From: an uncultured Bacilli bacterium
GTDB lineage: Bacteria > Bacillota_I > Bacilli_A > RF39 > UBA660
DNA length: 17,871 nucleotides
Assembly: GCA_949746915.1 (NCBI GenBank)
Contig: CATKEA010000109.1
Coordinates: forward strand, 1 to 17,871
Direction: 5' to 3'
Shown here: positions 1 to 7,310 of the stretch, piece after piece
How the letters are laid out: each line of letters starts with the position of its first letter
Position numbering within the stretch: the first letter of the stretch is position 1
Translations under genes and position numbers: made by a program
The notes under the pieces: generated by a model
What the model was told of the DNA's origin: nothing
What the model saw: only the letters and a program-made list of their open reading frames with translations
Database searches by the model: none

Positions 1-134
1 AGCATTCTTACCTTTCAATATCTATATTTTGATACTAATTATATTAATTGTATCAGATATTTTAGTTTAAAAAAAGAAAATTAATTATTTTGTAACTTTA
101 AATATTTAAATTATGCTATTTTGAAATTTTAATC
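1..134. other. AT-rich intergenic end of window
   Basis: This stretch lies beyond the tsf terminator. I see no open frame, no convincing promoter and no RNA structure in it; it is very AT-rich and probably ordinary intergenic DNA. Confidence 0.5.
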
Positions 135-172
135 AAAAAAATACTGACAAACAAAGTCGTCAGTATTTTTTT
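135..172 (-). terminator. Intrinsic terminator after tsf
   Basis: A perfect 14-bp inverted repeat (plus-strand arms 135-148 and 159-172, core ATACTGAC/GTCAGTAT) encloses a 10-nt loop. Read on the minus strand it ends in a T tract, and it begins directly after the tsf stop codon (173-175). It is the likely end of the infC-to-tsf transcription unit. A-rich and T-rich arms mean it could also work for the opposite strand. Confidence 0.9.
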
Positions 173-1048
173 CTATCCATTAATTTGACTCATAACTTCA
201 GCAGCAAAATCTTCTTGTTTCTTTTCGATTCCTTCTCCTACTTCATAACGAATCATTTCTTTTACGCTACAATTGTTATTTTCAGCATATTTCTTAACAG
301 TTTCTTTATCTTCAGCTTTTATGAAGATTTGATCTAATAAGCATACTTCTTGATAGTATTTATTAACTTTACCAACTAGAATATTTTCAATTCTATCTTT
401 TGGTTTTCCTTCATTGATTAATTGCTCAGTCATTATTTCTTTTTCACGATCTAACACATCACTTGGAACATCGTTACTAGATAAATAAGCTGGATGCATA
501 GCTGCAACGTGCATAGCTATATCTTTAGCAACTTCTTCATTATTACCATCAAGCAATACAAGTACACCAATTTTTCCTCCCATATGAGAGTAAGCACCAA
601 ATACTTGGTTGTCTGTTTTTTCTAAAACAGTGAATCTTCTAAAACTAATTTTTTCTCCAATTTTAGCAATAATATTAACTACTGCATCACTTAAAGAAAC
701 ACCGTTGACAGAAAGATTTAAAGCACTTTCCATATCTTTACAATCACTACTAATAATAGTTTTAGCTAAGCTTTCAACAAATCCTGTAAATTCTTCATTT
801 TTAGCAACAAAATCAGTTTCAGAATTAACTTCTAAAATGATAGCTTTGTTTCCTTCAACAAGAATTTTAGTAATTCCTTCTGCTGCAACTCGTGATTCTT
901 TCTTTGCAGCCTTTGCCATACCTTTTTCTCTTAGCCAGTCAATTGCTTGATCCATGTTACCATTACATGCTTGTAGTGCATTTTTACAATCCATCATACC
1001 AGCACCAGTTTTTTCTCTTAATTCTTTAACATCACTAGCACTATACAT
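173..1048 (-). CDS. tsf: Elongation factor Ts
   Basis: EF-Ts, the guanine nucleotide exchange factor that recycles EF-Tu-GDP in the cytosol. The 291-residue length fits the bacterial family. The N-terminal UBA-like module carries the family signature TGAGMMDCKNAL (about residues 15-26), followed by LREKGMAKAAKKESRVAAEG (about 39-58). The conserved core motif TDFVAKN, which contacts EF-Tu, sits near residues 78-84. The start is supported by AAGGAGGA about 6 nt upstream. The gene begins 18 bp after the rpsB stop, the usual rpsB-tsf pairing, so the two are almost certainly co-transcribed. The terminator at 135-172 follows immediately. Unlike rpsB and rplT, this protein has no Rho_N-like tail. 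Confidence 0.97.
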   Translation of the reverse strand: MYSASDVKELREKTGAGMMDCKNALQACNGNMDQAIDWLREKGMAKAAKKESRVAAEGITKILVEGNKAIILEVNSETDFVAKNEEFTGFVESLAKTIISSDCKDMESALNLSVNGVSLSDAVVNIIAKIGEKISFRRFTVLEKTDNQVFGAYSHMGGKIGVLVLLDGNNEEVAKDIAMHVAAMHPAYLSSNDVPSDVLDREKEIMTEQLINEGKPKDRIENILVGKVNKYYQEVCLLDQIFIKAEDKETVKKYAENNNCSVKEMIRYEVGEGIEKKQEDFAAEVMSQING

Positions 1049-1066
1049 AAGTGTCCTCCTTAAATT

Positions 1067-1180
1067 TTATTTATTTAAAGCTTCAACTAATTCAGCTTTT
1101 TTCATTGTTGTATATCCTTCGATACCTTTTTCTTTAGCTTGTTCTTTTAATTCAGCAACTGTCATTTTTGAATAATCTAC
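1067..1180 (-). repeat. Direct repeat copy A: 3' end of rpsB encoding the Rho_N-like tail
   Basis: Aligned base for base with 2080-2193 (offset 1013), I count four mismatches over 114 bp, including the stop codon. Identity stops abruptly at the codons before VDYSKM and just past the stop codon. The frame is the same in both genes. Confidence 0.9.
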
Positions 1181-1987
1181 AACAGTTTCTTCTTTAGCTT
1201 CTTCAACAACCTCTTTTTTTACTTCTTCTTTTTTTGGCTCATCTTTTTCTTTTGCTTTTTTGTTTTGTTTATTTTTATCTTCTTCAGATACATAGTCAAT
1301 TACTTCATTTCCATTAACTTCAGCAATTGCATTTGTTAAAACTCCAATCATTAATTTTACTGATCTAACAGCATCATCATTTCCTGGAATAACATAATCA
1401 ACCATATCTGGGTCACAGTTAGTATCTACTACACCAAATACTGGAATTCCTAAAATTCTTGCTTCTTTAATAGCAATTTCTTCTTTACGAGGATCAACAA
1501 TAATTAATGCCTCAGGCATTTTTTTCATTTCACGAATACCACGAAGATATTTGTTTAATTTTTCATATTCTTTTTTAATGCTGATAACTTCTTTTTTAGG
1601 AAGTAATTCGAAAGTTCCTTCTTTTTCCATATTTTCGATTTCTTCAAGACGTTTAATACGTGATTTAATTGTTCTAAAGTTAGTTAATGTTCCACCTAAC
1701 CATCTTTCATTAACAAAATACATGTTTGTTCTAAGAGCACATTCTTCTGCTGCTTCTTGAGCTTGTTTCTTAGTTCCTACATATAAAACTTTTCCACCAT
1801 CTTCAGCTATTTTCTTTAAAGCATTGTATGCCTCTTCAATTTTTTTAACTGTTTTTTGTAAGTCGATAATATAAATATCATCACGAGTTGTGAAGATATA
1901 CTCCTTCATTTTTGGATTCCATCTTCTTTTTTGGTGTCCGAAATGTACACCAGCTTCTAATAAGTAATTCATTGAAACTACTGTCAT
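1067..1987 (-). CDS. rpsB: Ribosomal protein S2 with C-terminal Rho_N/SAP-like extension
   Basis: Small-subunit protein S2, which joins the 30S late and is needed for S1 or mRNA docking. The start [19 protein letters not shown] matches family N-termini closely, and AAGGAGA lies upstream of the ATG. Signatures include [28 protein letters not shown] and PEALIIVDP. The conserved core ends near residue 230 ([10 protein letters not shown]). It is followed by a Lys/Glu-rich linker (about 235-268) and a 37-residue module (270-306) starting [19 protein letters not shown] and ending in [11 protein letters not shown]. That pattern resembles the Rho N-terminal (Rho_N) or SAP helix-extended-loop-helix fold, often linked to nucleic acid binding. 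The same module ends rplT with one residue changed. Family S2 is usually 230-260 residues, so the tail is extra. What the tail does is unknown. Confidence 0.96.
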   Translation of the reverse strand: MTVVSMNYLLEAGVHFGHQKRRWNPKMKEYIFTTRDDIYIIDLQKTVKKIEEAYNALKKIAEDGGKVLYVGTKKQAQEAAEECALRTNMYFVNERWLGGTLTNFRTIKSRIKRLEEIENMEKEGTFELLPKKEVISIKKEYEKLNKYLRGIREMKKMPEALIIVDPRKEEIAIKEARILGIPVFGVVDTNCDPDMVDYVIPGNDDAVRSVKLMIGVLTNAIAEVNGNEVIDYVSEEDKNKQNKKAKEKDEPKKEEVKKEVVEEAKEETVVDYSKMTVAELKEQAKEKGIEGYTTMKKAELVEALNK

Positions 1988-2015
1988 ATTAAATTCTCCT
2001 TTTCGTTATAACTTC

Positions 2016-2070
2016 TATTAGTTTCTAAAATATACCACCATTTGGCACTAGGTATATCAATCTACTAATA
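2016..2070 (-). promoter_or_regulatory. Nested hairpin RNA element in the rplT-rpsB gap
   Basis: The 92-bp gap between rplT and rpsB folds, on the minus strand, into two nested perfect 7-bp helices. The outer arms are TATTAGT (2064-2070) and ACTAATA (2016-2022). The inner arms are ATATACC (2051-2057) and GGTATAT (2030-2036). A 14-nt apical segment contains GCC-AAAT-GGT, which can form a further short stem. Internal loops of 6 and 7 nt separate the helices. Only a short T run follows, so it is not a strong terminator. It could be an rpsB leader (S2 feedback), a processing site or a transcript-stability element. I cannot tell from sequence whether it matches a known rpsB-leader family. Confidence 0.5.
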
Positions 2071-2079
2071 TGTCTATTT

Positions 2080-2193
2080 TTATTTATTTAAAGCTTCAAC
2101 TAGTTCAGCTTTTTTCATTGTTGTGTATCCTTCGATACCTTTTTCTTTAGCATGTTCTTTTAACTCAGCAACTGTCATTTTTGAATAATCTAC
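2080..2193 (-). repeat. Direct repeat copy B: 3' end of rplT encoding the Rho_N-like tail
   Basis: Partner of the repeat at 1067-1180. About 110 of 114 positions are identical and the reading frame is preserved, so the encoded 37-residue modules differ at one position (Q in S2, H in L20). Confidence 0.9.
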
Positions 2194-2646
2194 TGCTTCG
2201 TTTTTAGCTTCTTTTTTTTCTTCTGTTTTTGGACTTTTTTCTTTTGCTACTGTTTTTGTTTCTTTTACAACTTCGCTTTTTGCAATTTTTCCTGCTTTAC
2301 CATCTTTGCTAACTTTAACAAGTTCACTAAATGCTTTAGGATCATTGATTGCTATTTCAGCTAACATTTTTCTATTGATTTCAACACCAGCTTTATTTAA
2401 ACCTTCGATGAAACGAGAATAACTGATTTCATTTTCACGACATGCTGCATTGATTCTTGTGATCCATAACTTTCTGAAATCTCTCTTCTTTTGTTTTCTA
2501 TCTCTATATGCATATTGTCCTGAATGCATTAATTGTTCTTTTGCAGTTTTGTATAATCTATGTTTACTTCCAAAGTATCCTTTAGCTTGTTTTAAAACTT
2601 TTTTATGACGAGCTTTAGTTACAGCTCCATTTTTAACTCTTGGCAT
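2080..2646 (-). CDS. rplT: Ribosomal protein L20 with C-terminal Rho_N/SAP-like extension
   Basis: Large-subunit assembly protein L20, which binds 23S rRNA early and in Firmicutes represses its own operon through a leader RNA. The N-terminal MPRVKNG, the motif KQAKGYFG and the conserved [22 protein letters not shown] region are all present. The normal L20 domain covers residues 1 to about 118 (family length about 115-120). A 33-residue charged linker follows, then a 37-residue module (152-188) that is almost identical to the S2 tail and resembles Rho_N/SAP. The ATG is preceded by GAAGGAGGA. It lies 24 bp after rpmI and 92 bp before rpsB. The doubled length is the oddity; its effect on assembly or on leader binding is unknown. 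Confidence 0.96.
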   Translation of the reverse strand: MPRVKNGAVTKARHKKVLKQAKGYFGSKHRLYKTAKEQLMHSGQYAYRDRKQKKRDFRKLWITRINAACRENEISYSRFIEGLNKAGVEINRKMLAEIAINDPKAFSELVKVSKDGKAGKIAKSEVVKETKTVAKEKSPKTEEKKEAKNEAVDYSKMTVAELKEHAKEKGIEGYTTMKKAELVEALNK

Positions 2647-2670
2647 TTTTAATTCCTCCTTCTACTTCTA

Positions 2671-2859
2671 TTAGATTATATTCTTTAATCTATTTCTATC
2701 AGCTTTTGATAAACTTGATCTCTTTCTTTTATTTCTGTTTAAGCTTGCTGGTTTATCTCCTGTATTATGACGACTACCAGGATGTCCGATTGTTATAGTT
2801 CCACTTTTTCTTACGTTAAATACTTTTTTTGTACCTTTATGAGTTTTAATTTTTGGCAT
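2671..2859 (-). CDS. rpmI: Ribosomal protein L35
   Basis: Small basic 50S protein L35, 62 residues against a family length of about 64-66. The N-terminus MPKIKTHKGTKKVF and the segment KRKRSSLSKADRNRLKN are typical; the protein is rich in Lys and Arg. AAGGAGGA lies 6-7 nt upstream of the ATG. It sits 16 bp after the infC stop and 24 bp before rplT, the conserved infC-rpmI-rplT order. No Rho_N-like tail is present. Confidence 0.96.
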   Translation of the reverse strand: MPKIKTHKGTKKVFNVRKSGTITIGHPGSRHNTGDKPASLNRNKRKRSSLSKADRNRLKNII

Positions 2860-2875
2860 ATAACTTCCTCCTTAA

Positions 2876-3406
2876 TTATTTTTCTTTTTTTGGTGCTAAC
2901 AACATTGTCATTATCTTTCCTTCTAATTTACAAGAAGTTTCAATACTGGCAACATCTTCAACTCTTGCAGCAAATTTTTCTAAAACCTCACGTCCAAGTT
3001 CAGGGTGAGCCATTTGTCTACCTTTGAAACGAATGGATAATTTTACTTTATCGCCTTTTTCAAGATATTTTTTGGCATTTCGAAGTTTAGTTTCAAAATC
3101 ACCAACATCTATCACTGGCGATAAACGAAATTCTTTAATTTCTTGACTATTTTGTTTTTGTTTTTTTAAAGACTCTTTCTCTTTCTTACTCTTTTCATAA
3201 CGATATTTGTTATAATCCATTACTTTACATACTGGTGGATTACCATTTTGGTTCATAAGAACTAAATCTAATCCAGCATACGAAGCTAATGTTAACGCAT
3301 CTTTAAGTGATTTAACACCAACTTGTTCTCCATTTGGACCAATAACTAGAACTTCATTTGCTCTAATTTGTTCATTGATAAACAAACTATTTTTATCCTT
3401 TGCTAT
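2876..3406 (-). CDS. infC: Translation initiation factor IF-3 with an AUA start codon
   Basis: IF-3 binds the 30S subunit, blocks premature subunit joining and checks the start codon-initiator tRNA pairing. The 176-residue protein has the IF3-N signature FINEQIRANEVLVIGPNGEQ, the linker PPVCKVMDYNKYRYEK, and the IF3-C region with KEFRLSP, DFETKLRNA and IRFKGRQMAHPELG. A longer frame opens at GTG 3421, but there GTGGAGGTG contains the Shine-Dalgarno sequence itself. GGAGG is followed 8 nt later by ATA (3404-3406), and the resulting N-terminus (M)AKDKNSLFINEQ matches the family. Non-canonical starts (AUU in E. coli and B. subtilis) are known for infC and allow IF-3 to repress itself. It is the first gene after the L20-type leader. 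Confidence 0.93.
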   Translation of the reverse strand: MAKDKNSLFINEQIRANEVLVIGPNGEQVGVKSLKDALTLASYAGLDLVLMNQNGNPPVCKVMDYNKYRYEKSKKEKESLKKQKQNSQEIKEFRLSPVIDVGDFETKLRNAKKYLEKGDKVKLSIRFKGRQMAHPELGREVLEKFAARVEDVASIETSCKLEGKIMTMLLAPKKEK

Positions 3407-3418
3407 AAAAAACACCTC
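3404..3418 (-). promoter_or_regulatory. infC ribosome binding site and AUA start
   Basis: On the minus strand the sequence reads GGAGGTGTTTTTTATA. GGAGG pairs with the 16S anti-Shine-Dalgarno and sits 8 nt before ATA. No ATG, GTG or TTG lies at a workable distance downstream. The GTG at 3421 is upstream of and overlaps the GGAGG, so it cannot use it. Confidence 0.8.
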
Positions 3419-3430
3419 CACATAAATGAC

Positions 3431-3462
3431 AAAAAGGTAGACTCTAATGAATCCACCTTTTT
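3431..3462 (-). terminator. Leader attenuator of the infC operon
   Basis: An 11-bp hairpin with one G-U pair extends by a few pairs around the loop ATTA and ends in five T residues on the minus strand. It lies 13 nt before the infC Shine-Dalgarno, so it works as a regulated terminator inside the leader. Confidence 0.85.
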
Positions 3463-3568
3463 GTTGCGCACAAATATAGATAAATGGAAATTATCTACGA
3501 GAGGCATACTTAACCCAAAGCCACGTTAGGCAATCAGGTGGATTATTAATCGCTTTCCTTTTTAATTA
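3431..3568 (-). ncRNA. L20-type leader with attenuator before infC-rpmI-rplT
   Basis: The transcript between the promoter and infC ends in a clear attenuator. Arms at plus positions 3431-3441 and 3452-3462 (AAAAAGGTGGA/TCTACCTTTTT on the minus strand, one G-U pair) are followed by a T run. An upstream segment on the minus strand, AATCCACCT (3536-3544), is perfectly complementary to AGGTGGATT (3450-3458) in the terminator's first arm, giving a 9-bp long-range antiterminator. This position and architecture match the known Firmicutes L20 leader, where L20 binding favours termination. I did not check the detailed L20-binding motif. It may also control rpsB and tsf if they lack their own promoter. 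Confidence 0.82.
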
Positions 3569-3575
3569 CGATTTA

Positions 3576-3604
3576 ATTATACATATATATGTATATATTG
3601 TCAA
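3576..3604 (-). promoter_or_regulatory. Consensus sigma-A promoter of the infC operon
   Basis: Minus strand: TTGACA (3599-3604), 17-bp spacer, TATAAT (3576-3581). Both hexamers match the housekeeping consensus perfectly at ideal spacing. Transcription should begin near 3568-3570, giving a leader of about 160 nt. The -35 box lies just past the stop codon of the upstream kinase-fold gene. Confidence 0.93.
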
Positions 3605-3608
3605 GTAA

Positions 3609-4313
3609 TTATTTGATATATTTGATTTTTTCTTTTGCATACTCTTCAATTGTTTGATTTTCTTTTAATATTTCTTTAAATAAGGTACTATATCTTAATG
3701 ACCCACATTGTTCTAATAATGTATTTTTAAAAATTTGAGTTTTCCTTTTTGTTCCTATTTTTTCTTTTACTAAATCATTATATATTAATAGTAATACTAA
3801 CTCATCTAGCTGACTTCGATTATCTTTATAGTATTTGTCTTTATCACTAAAACAAAAACTACGATATCTACCACAATCTATTTCGTAAAGATTTCCATCT
3901 TTTCCATAAATATGATTATATGGTCTTATATCACTAACTAAAACATAATTGGTAGCTAAAAGATCAAAGTCATTTTCTAAAATACTTAAGTTTGTTATTA
4001 GTTTATTTTTAGGAAGTTTGATTATTCCATTTTGATTACGTTTATCATGTTCAACTACTTCAGTTGTGTATCCAGCATAATCACCATTTTCATCAAAAAT
4101 TAACTCATCTAATAACTTAACTTGTTTAGTATTGATATCTTTTAAAATTCGATGATATCTTTCTTTGTTACCAAAACCTTCATTTAAAGCTTCTTTAAAA
4201 TATATCTTATAAAGTGTATTTTCTACTCTATATAACTTAGCTTCAGAGCCTTGTCCATACGGTTTTTTTGAAGTATTTATTTCTACTTCTTGACCATTAA
4301 TATAATATTTCAT
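3609..4313 (-). CDS. Compact protein-kinase-fold protein
   Basis: I do not recognise a named family, but kinase motifs appear in order. A glycine-rich loop GQGSEAKLYRV (about 20-30) is followed by Lys36 in LYKIYF, the expected ATP-binding lysine. A catalytic-loop-like segment LVSDIRPYN (125-133) has Asp128 and Asn133 five residues apart, as in RDLKPEN of eukaryotic-like kinases. EIDCG (144-148) stands in for the magnesium-binding DFG. At 234 residues it is shorter than usual Ser/Thr kinases (about 260-300 for the domain), with a small C-lobe and no transmembrane segment. It may be a minimal kinase, an aminoglycoside-phosphotransferase-like enzyme or an inactive kinase fold. It has its own promoter (4340-4368). 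Its substrate is unknown. Confidence 0.7.
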   Translation of the reverse strand: MKYYINGQEVEINTSKKPYGQGSEAKLYRVENTLYKIYFKEALNEGFGNKERYHRILKDINTKQVKLLDELIFDENGDYAGYTTEVVEHDKRNQNGIIKLPKNKLITNLSILENDFDLLATNYVLVSDIRPYNHIYGKDGNLYEIDCGRYRSFCFSDKDKYYKDNRSQLDELVLLLIYNDLVKEKIGTKRKTQIFKNTLLEQCGSLRYSTLFKEILKENQTIEEYAKEKIKYIK

Positions 4314-4339
4314 TTTACCACGCCCCTTTTTCTTGCTAA

Positions 4340-4368
4340 ATTATATCATACAATAACAAATTTGTCTA
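4340..4368 (-). promoter_or_regulatory. Promoter of the kinase-fold gene
   Basis: Minus strand: TAGACA (4363-4368), 17-bp spacer, TATAAT (4340-4345), which is 5/6 and 6/6 matches to consensus. It begins about 27 bp before the ATG at 4313. Confidence 0.85.
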
Positions 4369-4380
4369 CTTTAAATTTAA

Positions 4381-4753
4381 TTACTTAGTATATTGTTTTA
4401 CTTTTCCACCATCAACTTCATAGATATTATTACTATCGATTGACTTTTCGATATCAACTTTCATATGGGTAGCAATAATAATAAGTTTTCCCCTGGCTTT
4501 TTCTTCAAGAAGAATTTTTCTTATTTTCCTAGCTGTTTCGTTTTCAACACCATTAAATGGTTCATCTAATATTATCAAGTCAGGGTCTTCCATGAGTACT
4601 TGAATAATTCCATGTTTTTGCTTTGTTCTTGTCCACCTTCACCCTTTTGAGCTTCTTTACTTATCCAACTACTTGATAGTATTTGTATCTTAATTCCTTG
4701 AATAGCAAAATATATTGAGGCATTCACTCCATCATATTTAAGCAGTTTGCTAC
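4381..4753 (-). pseudogene. Decayed ABC transporter ATPase remnant
   Basis: The last 70 codons (4381-4593) encode the C-terminal half of an ABC ATPase nucleotide-binding domain. EDPDLIILDEPFNG is the Walker B and D-loop, LIIIATHM is the H-loop switch, and YEVDGGKV is a typical end. Just upstream, in another frame, lies EGGQEQ, a weak ABC signature (LSGGQ-like), and in the Walker B frame KHGIIQVLMEDPDL precedes it. The two join only with a frameshift near 4616-4622. The Walker A half is missing. A further open stretch back to about 4753 shows no ABC similarity that I recognise. No transporter permease adjoins it. I call it a truncated, frameshifted remnant; the 70-residue frame has no credible ribosome binding site. 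Confidence 0.75.
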
Positions 4754-4821
4754 TACAAATATAGTTATTGTAGTTTTTAAATATTTCACCTTTCCTTCTT
4801 TGATACTACATATTAATTATA

Positions 4822-4850
4822 ATTGTATATAGATTCTTGATCGCTTTCAA
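4822..4850 (-). promoter_or_regulatory. Promoter upstream of the ABC remnant
   Basis: Minus strand: TTGAAA (4845-4850), 17-bp spacer, TACAAT (4822-4827), each 5/6 to consensus. It points into the decayed ABC region. The rest of 4754-4905 holds no other gene that I can support. Confidence 0.6.
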
Positions 4851-4912
4851 TAAAATTGGGAAATTTAAAAGCATAGTAAGTAAATTTAGTATAAAGCAAA
4901 TAAGCGTAGAAA

Positions 4913-4937
4913 AAGTAGATAAAAAAGTTATCTACTT
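4913..4937 (-). terminator. Intrinsic terminator after thrS
   Basis: Perfect 10-bp stem AAGTAGATAA/TTATCTACTT (arms 4928-4937 and 4913-4922) with a 5-nt loop, followed by a T run on the minus strand. It overlaps the thrS stop codon by two bases and ends the T-box transcription unit. Confidence 0.9.
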
Positions 4938-6687
4938 AAGCTTTGTTTTTTATTTCTTCGTTAATTAGTTTTATAAACTCTTCTTTAGAAACAGTTGTTG
5001 TTACCTCTTCTTTATACTTACGATAACTAATTTCATTGTTATCTCGTTCTTTATCCCCAATAATGATTGTATAAGGAATCTTTCTCATTTGTGATGATCT
5101 CATTCTATACCCTAGTTTTTCTTCTCTTGAGTCTAGTTCTACTCTTACACTTTCTTGATGTAACATTTCTAATACTTCTTTAGCATAGTCTAAATGATGT
5201 TCATTACTCACTGGGATAATATTAATTTGAGTTGGAGCTAACCATAATGGGAATGCTCCTTTTGTTTCTTCTATTAAGTATGCCATAAATCTATCAATAC
5301 TTCCAAGAATAGCTCTATGGATTACAACTGGACGTTGTTTTTCACCATGCTCATCAATATAAGTTAAATCAAAACGTTCTGGTAAAGAAAAATCTAATTG
5401 ACAAGTAGATAAAGTTAGATCATGTCCAATTGCTGTTTTTATTTGAACATCTAATTTTGGTCCATAGAAAGCAGCTTCACCTTCAGCTTCATAATATTCA
5501 AACCCTAATTCATCTAAAACATTACGTAATTCATTTTCTGCTTTATTCCACATTTCATCATTATCGATATATTTTTCTTTATCATTTTTATCTCTTAATG
5601 ATAAACGAAACTTATATTCAGTAATATTAAAATCTTTGTATACATCTAGTATAAGTTTAACAACTGCGGCAAACTCTTCTTTAATTTGATCAGGTCTTAC
5701 AAAAAGATGGGCATCATTTTGACAGAATGATCTGGCTCTTTCAAGTCCACAAACAGCTCCACTTGCTTCATATCGGTAATCATGAGCTAGTTCTCCAATG
5801 CGAATTGGTAAATCACGATATGAGTGCATTTTGTTCTTAAACATAACCATATGATGTGGACAATTCATCGGACGTAATACTAATTCTTCATTATCCATTT
5901 TCATCATTGGGAACATATCTTCTTTATAATGATCCCAATGACCACTAGTTTTATATAAGTCAACACTCCCTAGTGAAGGAGTATATACATGAAAATATCC
6001 TAAGGCTATTTCTTTATCAGCGATATATCTTTCTAACTCACGTCTTACTGTTGCACCATTTGGTAACCACATTGGAAGTCCTTGACCAACTAATTCGCTT
6101 GTCATAAATAATTCTAAATCTTTTCCTAATTTACGGTGATCACGACCTTTGGCATCTTCAAGAAAAGCTAAATGTTCATTTAATTTTTCTTCAGTATCAA
6201 AGCAAACACCATATACTCTTTGCAAAACTTTATTTTTAGAATCACCTTTAAAGTATGCTCCACTTACTTTAAGTAATTTAAAATACTTTAACTGTTTAGT
6301 TGATTCAACATGTGGTCCACGACATAAATCCGTAAAATCGCCTTGTGAATAACAGGAAATGACTTCATCGTCACTCATATTAGATATTAAATCTATTTTA
6401 TATGGGTCATCTTTGAACATTTCAAGGGCTTCATTTTTTGAAAGTTCTTGGCGAACAATTCTCTTATTATCTTTACTACACTTTTTCATTTCTTTTTCAA
6501 TTTTTTCTAAATCTGCTTCTGTAATTACTTCATCATTTAAATCAATATCATAGTAGAAACCTTCTTCTATAACTGGTCCTACCCAAAATTTAGCATCTTT
6601 ATATAAATGTTTTACAGCTTGTGCTAACAAATGAGCACAGCTATGATTTAGTATACTTAATTCTTCATTATCTTTTATATTTAACAT
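4936..6687 (-). CDS. thrS: Threonyl-tRNA synthetase lacking the TGS domain
   Basis: Charges tRNA-Thr with threonine. The editing (N2) domain begins at once: HSCAH (15-19, HxxxH) and CRGPH (122-126) are the post-transfer editing residues that clear Ser-tRNA-Thr. The class II catalytic core follows with motif 2 region [17 protein letters not shown], and zinc ligands Cys276 (NCPHH), His327 (DAHLF) and His457 (VIHRA). The C-terminal anticodon-binding domain starts near [13 protein letters not shown]. At 583 residues it is shorter than the usual 640, because the first ~60-residue TGS domain is absent. I chose the ATG at 6687 because AGAAGGAA precedes it; the open frame continues to 6729 but that part overlaps the upstream gene. 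It overlaps that gene by 20 bp. Confidence 0.96.
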   Translation of the reverse strand: MLNIKDNEELSILNHSCAHLLAQAVKHLYKDAKFWVGPVIEEGFYYDIDLNDEVITEADLEKIEKEMKKCSKDNKRIVRQELSKNEALEMFKDDPYKIDLISNMSDDEVISCYSQGDFTDLCRGPHVESTKQLKYFKLLKVSGAYFKGDSKNKVLQRVYGVCFDTEEKLNEHLAFLEDAKGRDHRKLGKDLELFMTSELVGQGLPMWLPNGATVRRELERYIADKEIALGYFHVYTPSLGSVDLYKTSGHWDHYKEDMFPMMKMDNEELVLRPMNCPHHMVMFKNKMHSYRDLPIRIGELAHDYRYEASGAVCGLERARSFCQNDAHLFVRPDQIKEEFAAVVKLILDVYKDFNITEYKFRLSLRDKNDKEKYIDNDEMWNKAENELRNVLDELGFEYYEAEGEAAFYGPKLDVQIKTAIGHDLTLSTCQLDFSLPERFDLTYIDEHGEKQRPVVIHRAILGSIDRFMAYLIEETKGAFPLWLAPTQINIIPVSNEHHLDYAKEVLEMLHQESVRVELDSREEKLGYRMRSSQMRKIPYTIIIGDKERDNNEISYRKYKEEVTTTVSKEEFIKLINEEIKNKA

Positions 6688-7234
6688 ATTTATTCCTTCT
6701 TTCTTCTTTTGCAAATTCTTTATTGTCATCTAGAATTTTAGCTTTTAATTCTGCAGATAAGGTTTTTTCGATTTCTTCATATCTTGATTCCTGATATTCA
6801 TGAGCGATTTCTTCTGCTACAGTTTTAACTGTTTGATTATTTGTTAAGTTCGCAAGAGTAACGATATCATCTATTGGCAAATCATTAATAACAGTAATTA
6901 ATGTTTGTAAGTCCGCTAGTTCATTTTTGGTAGTTAAATTATGCACTAATACTTTTTGCAAAGCTAAATAATTACTTCCATAACTTCTTTTCAACATACT
7001 TGTTATAGTGTGTAGTTTCATATCTTCCTGTTTATATTTATCGATTAAAACTAACTTTAAAAATTCTATGTCGCTTTCTAATTTAGCTATTTCACTTTCT
7101 TCTACTTTCGTATCTAATCCACGTCTTATCTTATTAATAAATAACTCTTGATATATGTCCAATTTCTTTCTAAGTTGTTCATCTATTATACAAATAGCCT
7201 TTGTTGAATAACTTTTTAATCCTAAAAACTTCAT
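6668..7234 (-). CDS. Unknown helical protein co-regulated with thrS
   Basis: I do not recognise this 188-residue protein. It is predicted soluble: there is no signal peptide or membrane segment, charged residues dominate and it should be almost all alpha-helical, with a Lys/Arg-rich C-terminus ([13 protein letters not shown]). The open frame reaches ATG 7249, but GGGGGAG there is the ribosome binding site for the ATG at 7234, giving the start [10 protein letters not shown]. It is the first gene after the threonine T-box and its end overlaps the thrS start by 20 bp, so translation is likely coupled. In Bacillus the gap between dnaI and thrS holds ytxB and ytxC; I see no clear likeness to either. 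A role linked to threonyl-tRNA supply or primosome loading is only a guess from position. Confidence 0.85.
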   Translation of the reverse strand: MKFLGLKSYSTKAICIIDEQLRKKLDIYQELFINKIRRGLDTKVEESEIAKLESDIEFLKLVLIDKYKQEDMKLHTITSMLKRSYGSNYLALQKVLVHNLTTKNELADLQTLITVINDLPIDDIVTLANLTNNQTVKTVAEEIAHEYQESRYEEIEKTLSAELKAKILDDNKEFAKEERRNKYVKYKR

Positions 7235-7310
7235 AATTTTCTCCCCCATTAAATTAGTTTTGATGTCTTTATTTTATTATATGTATAATCACCCACCTAT
7301 TTTTAAAAAC

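Noticed and set aside
609..1175. Plus-strand open frames opposite tsf and rpsB
   Set aside because: They are antisense shadows of conserved genes, with no ribosome sites and no plausible protein content.
4724..4789. GTG-started 21-codon frame with GGAAAGG ahead and a lipobox-like VVANC
   Set aside because: It ends after 21 codons and sits in the decayed ABC region; probably part of the remnant or chance.
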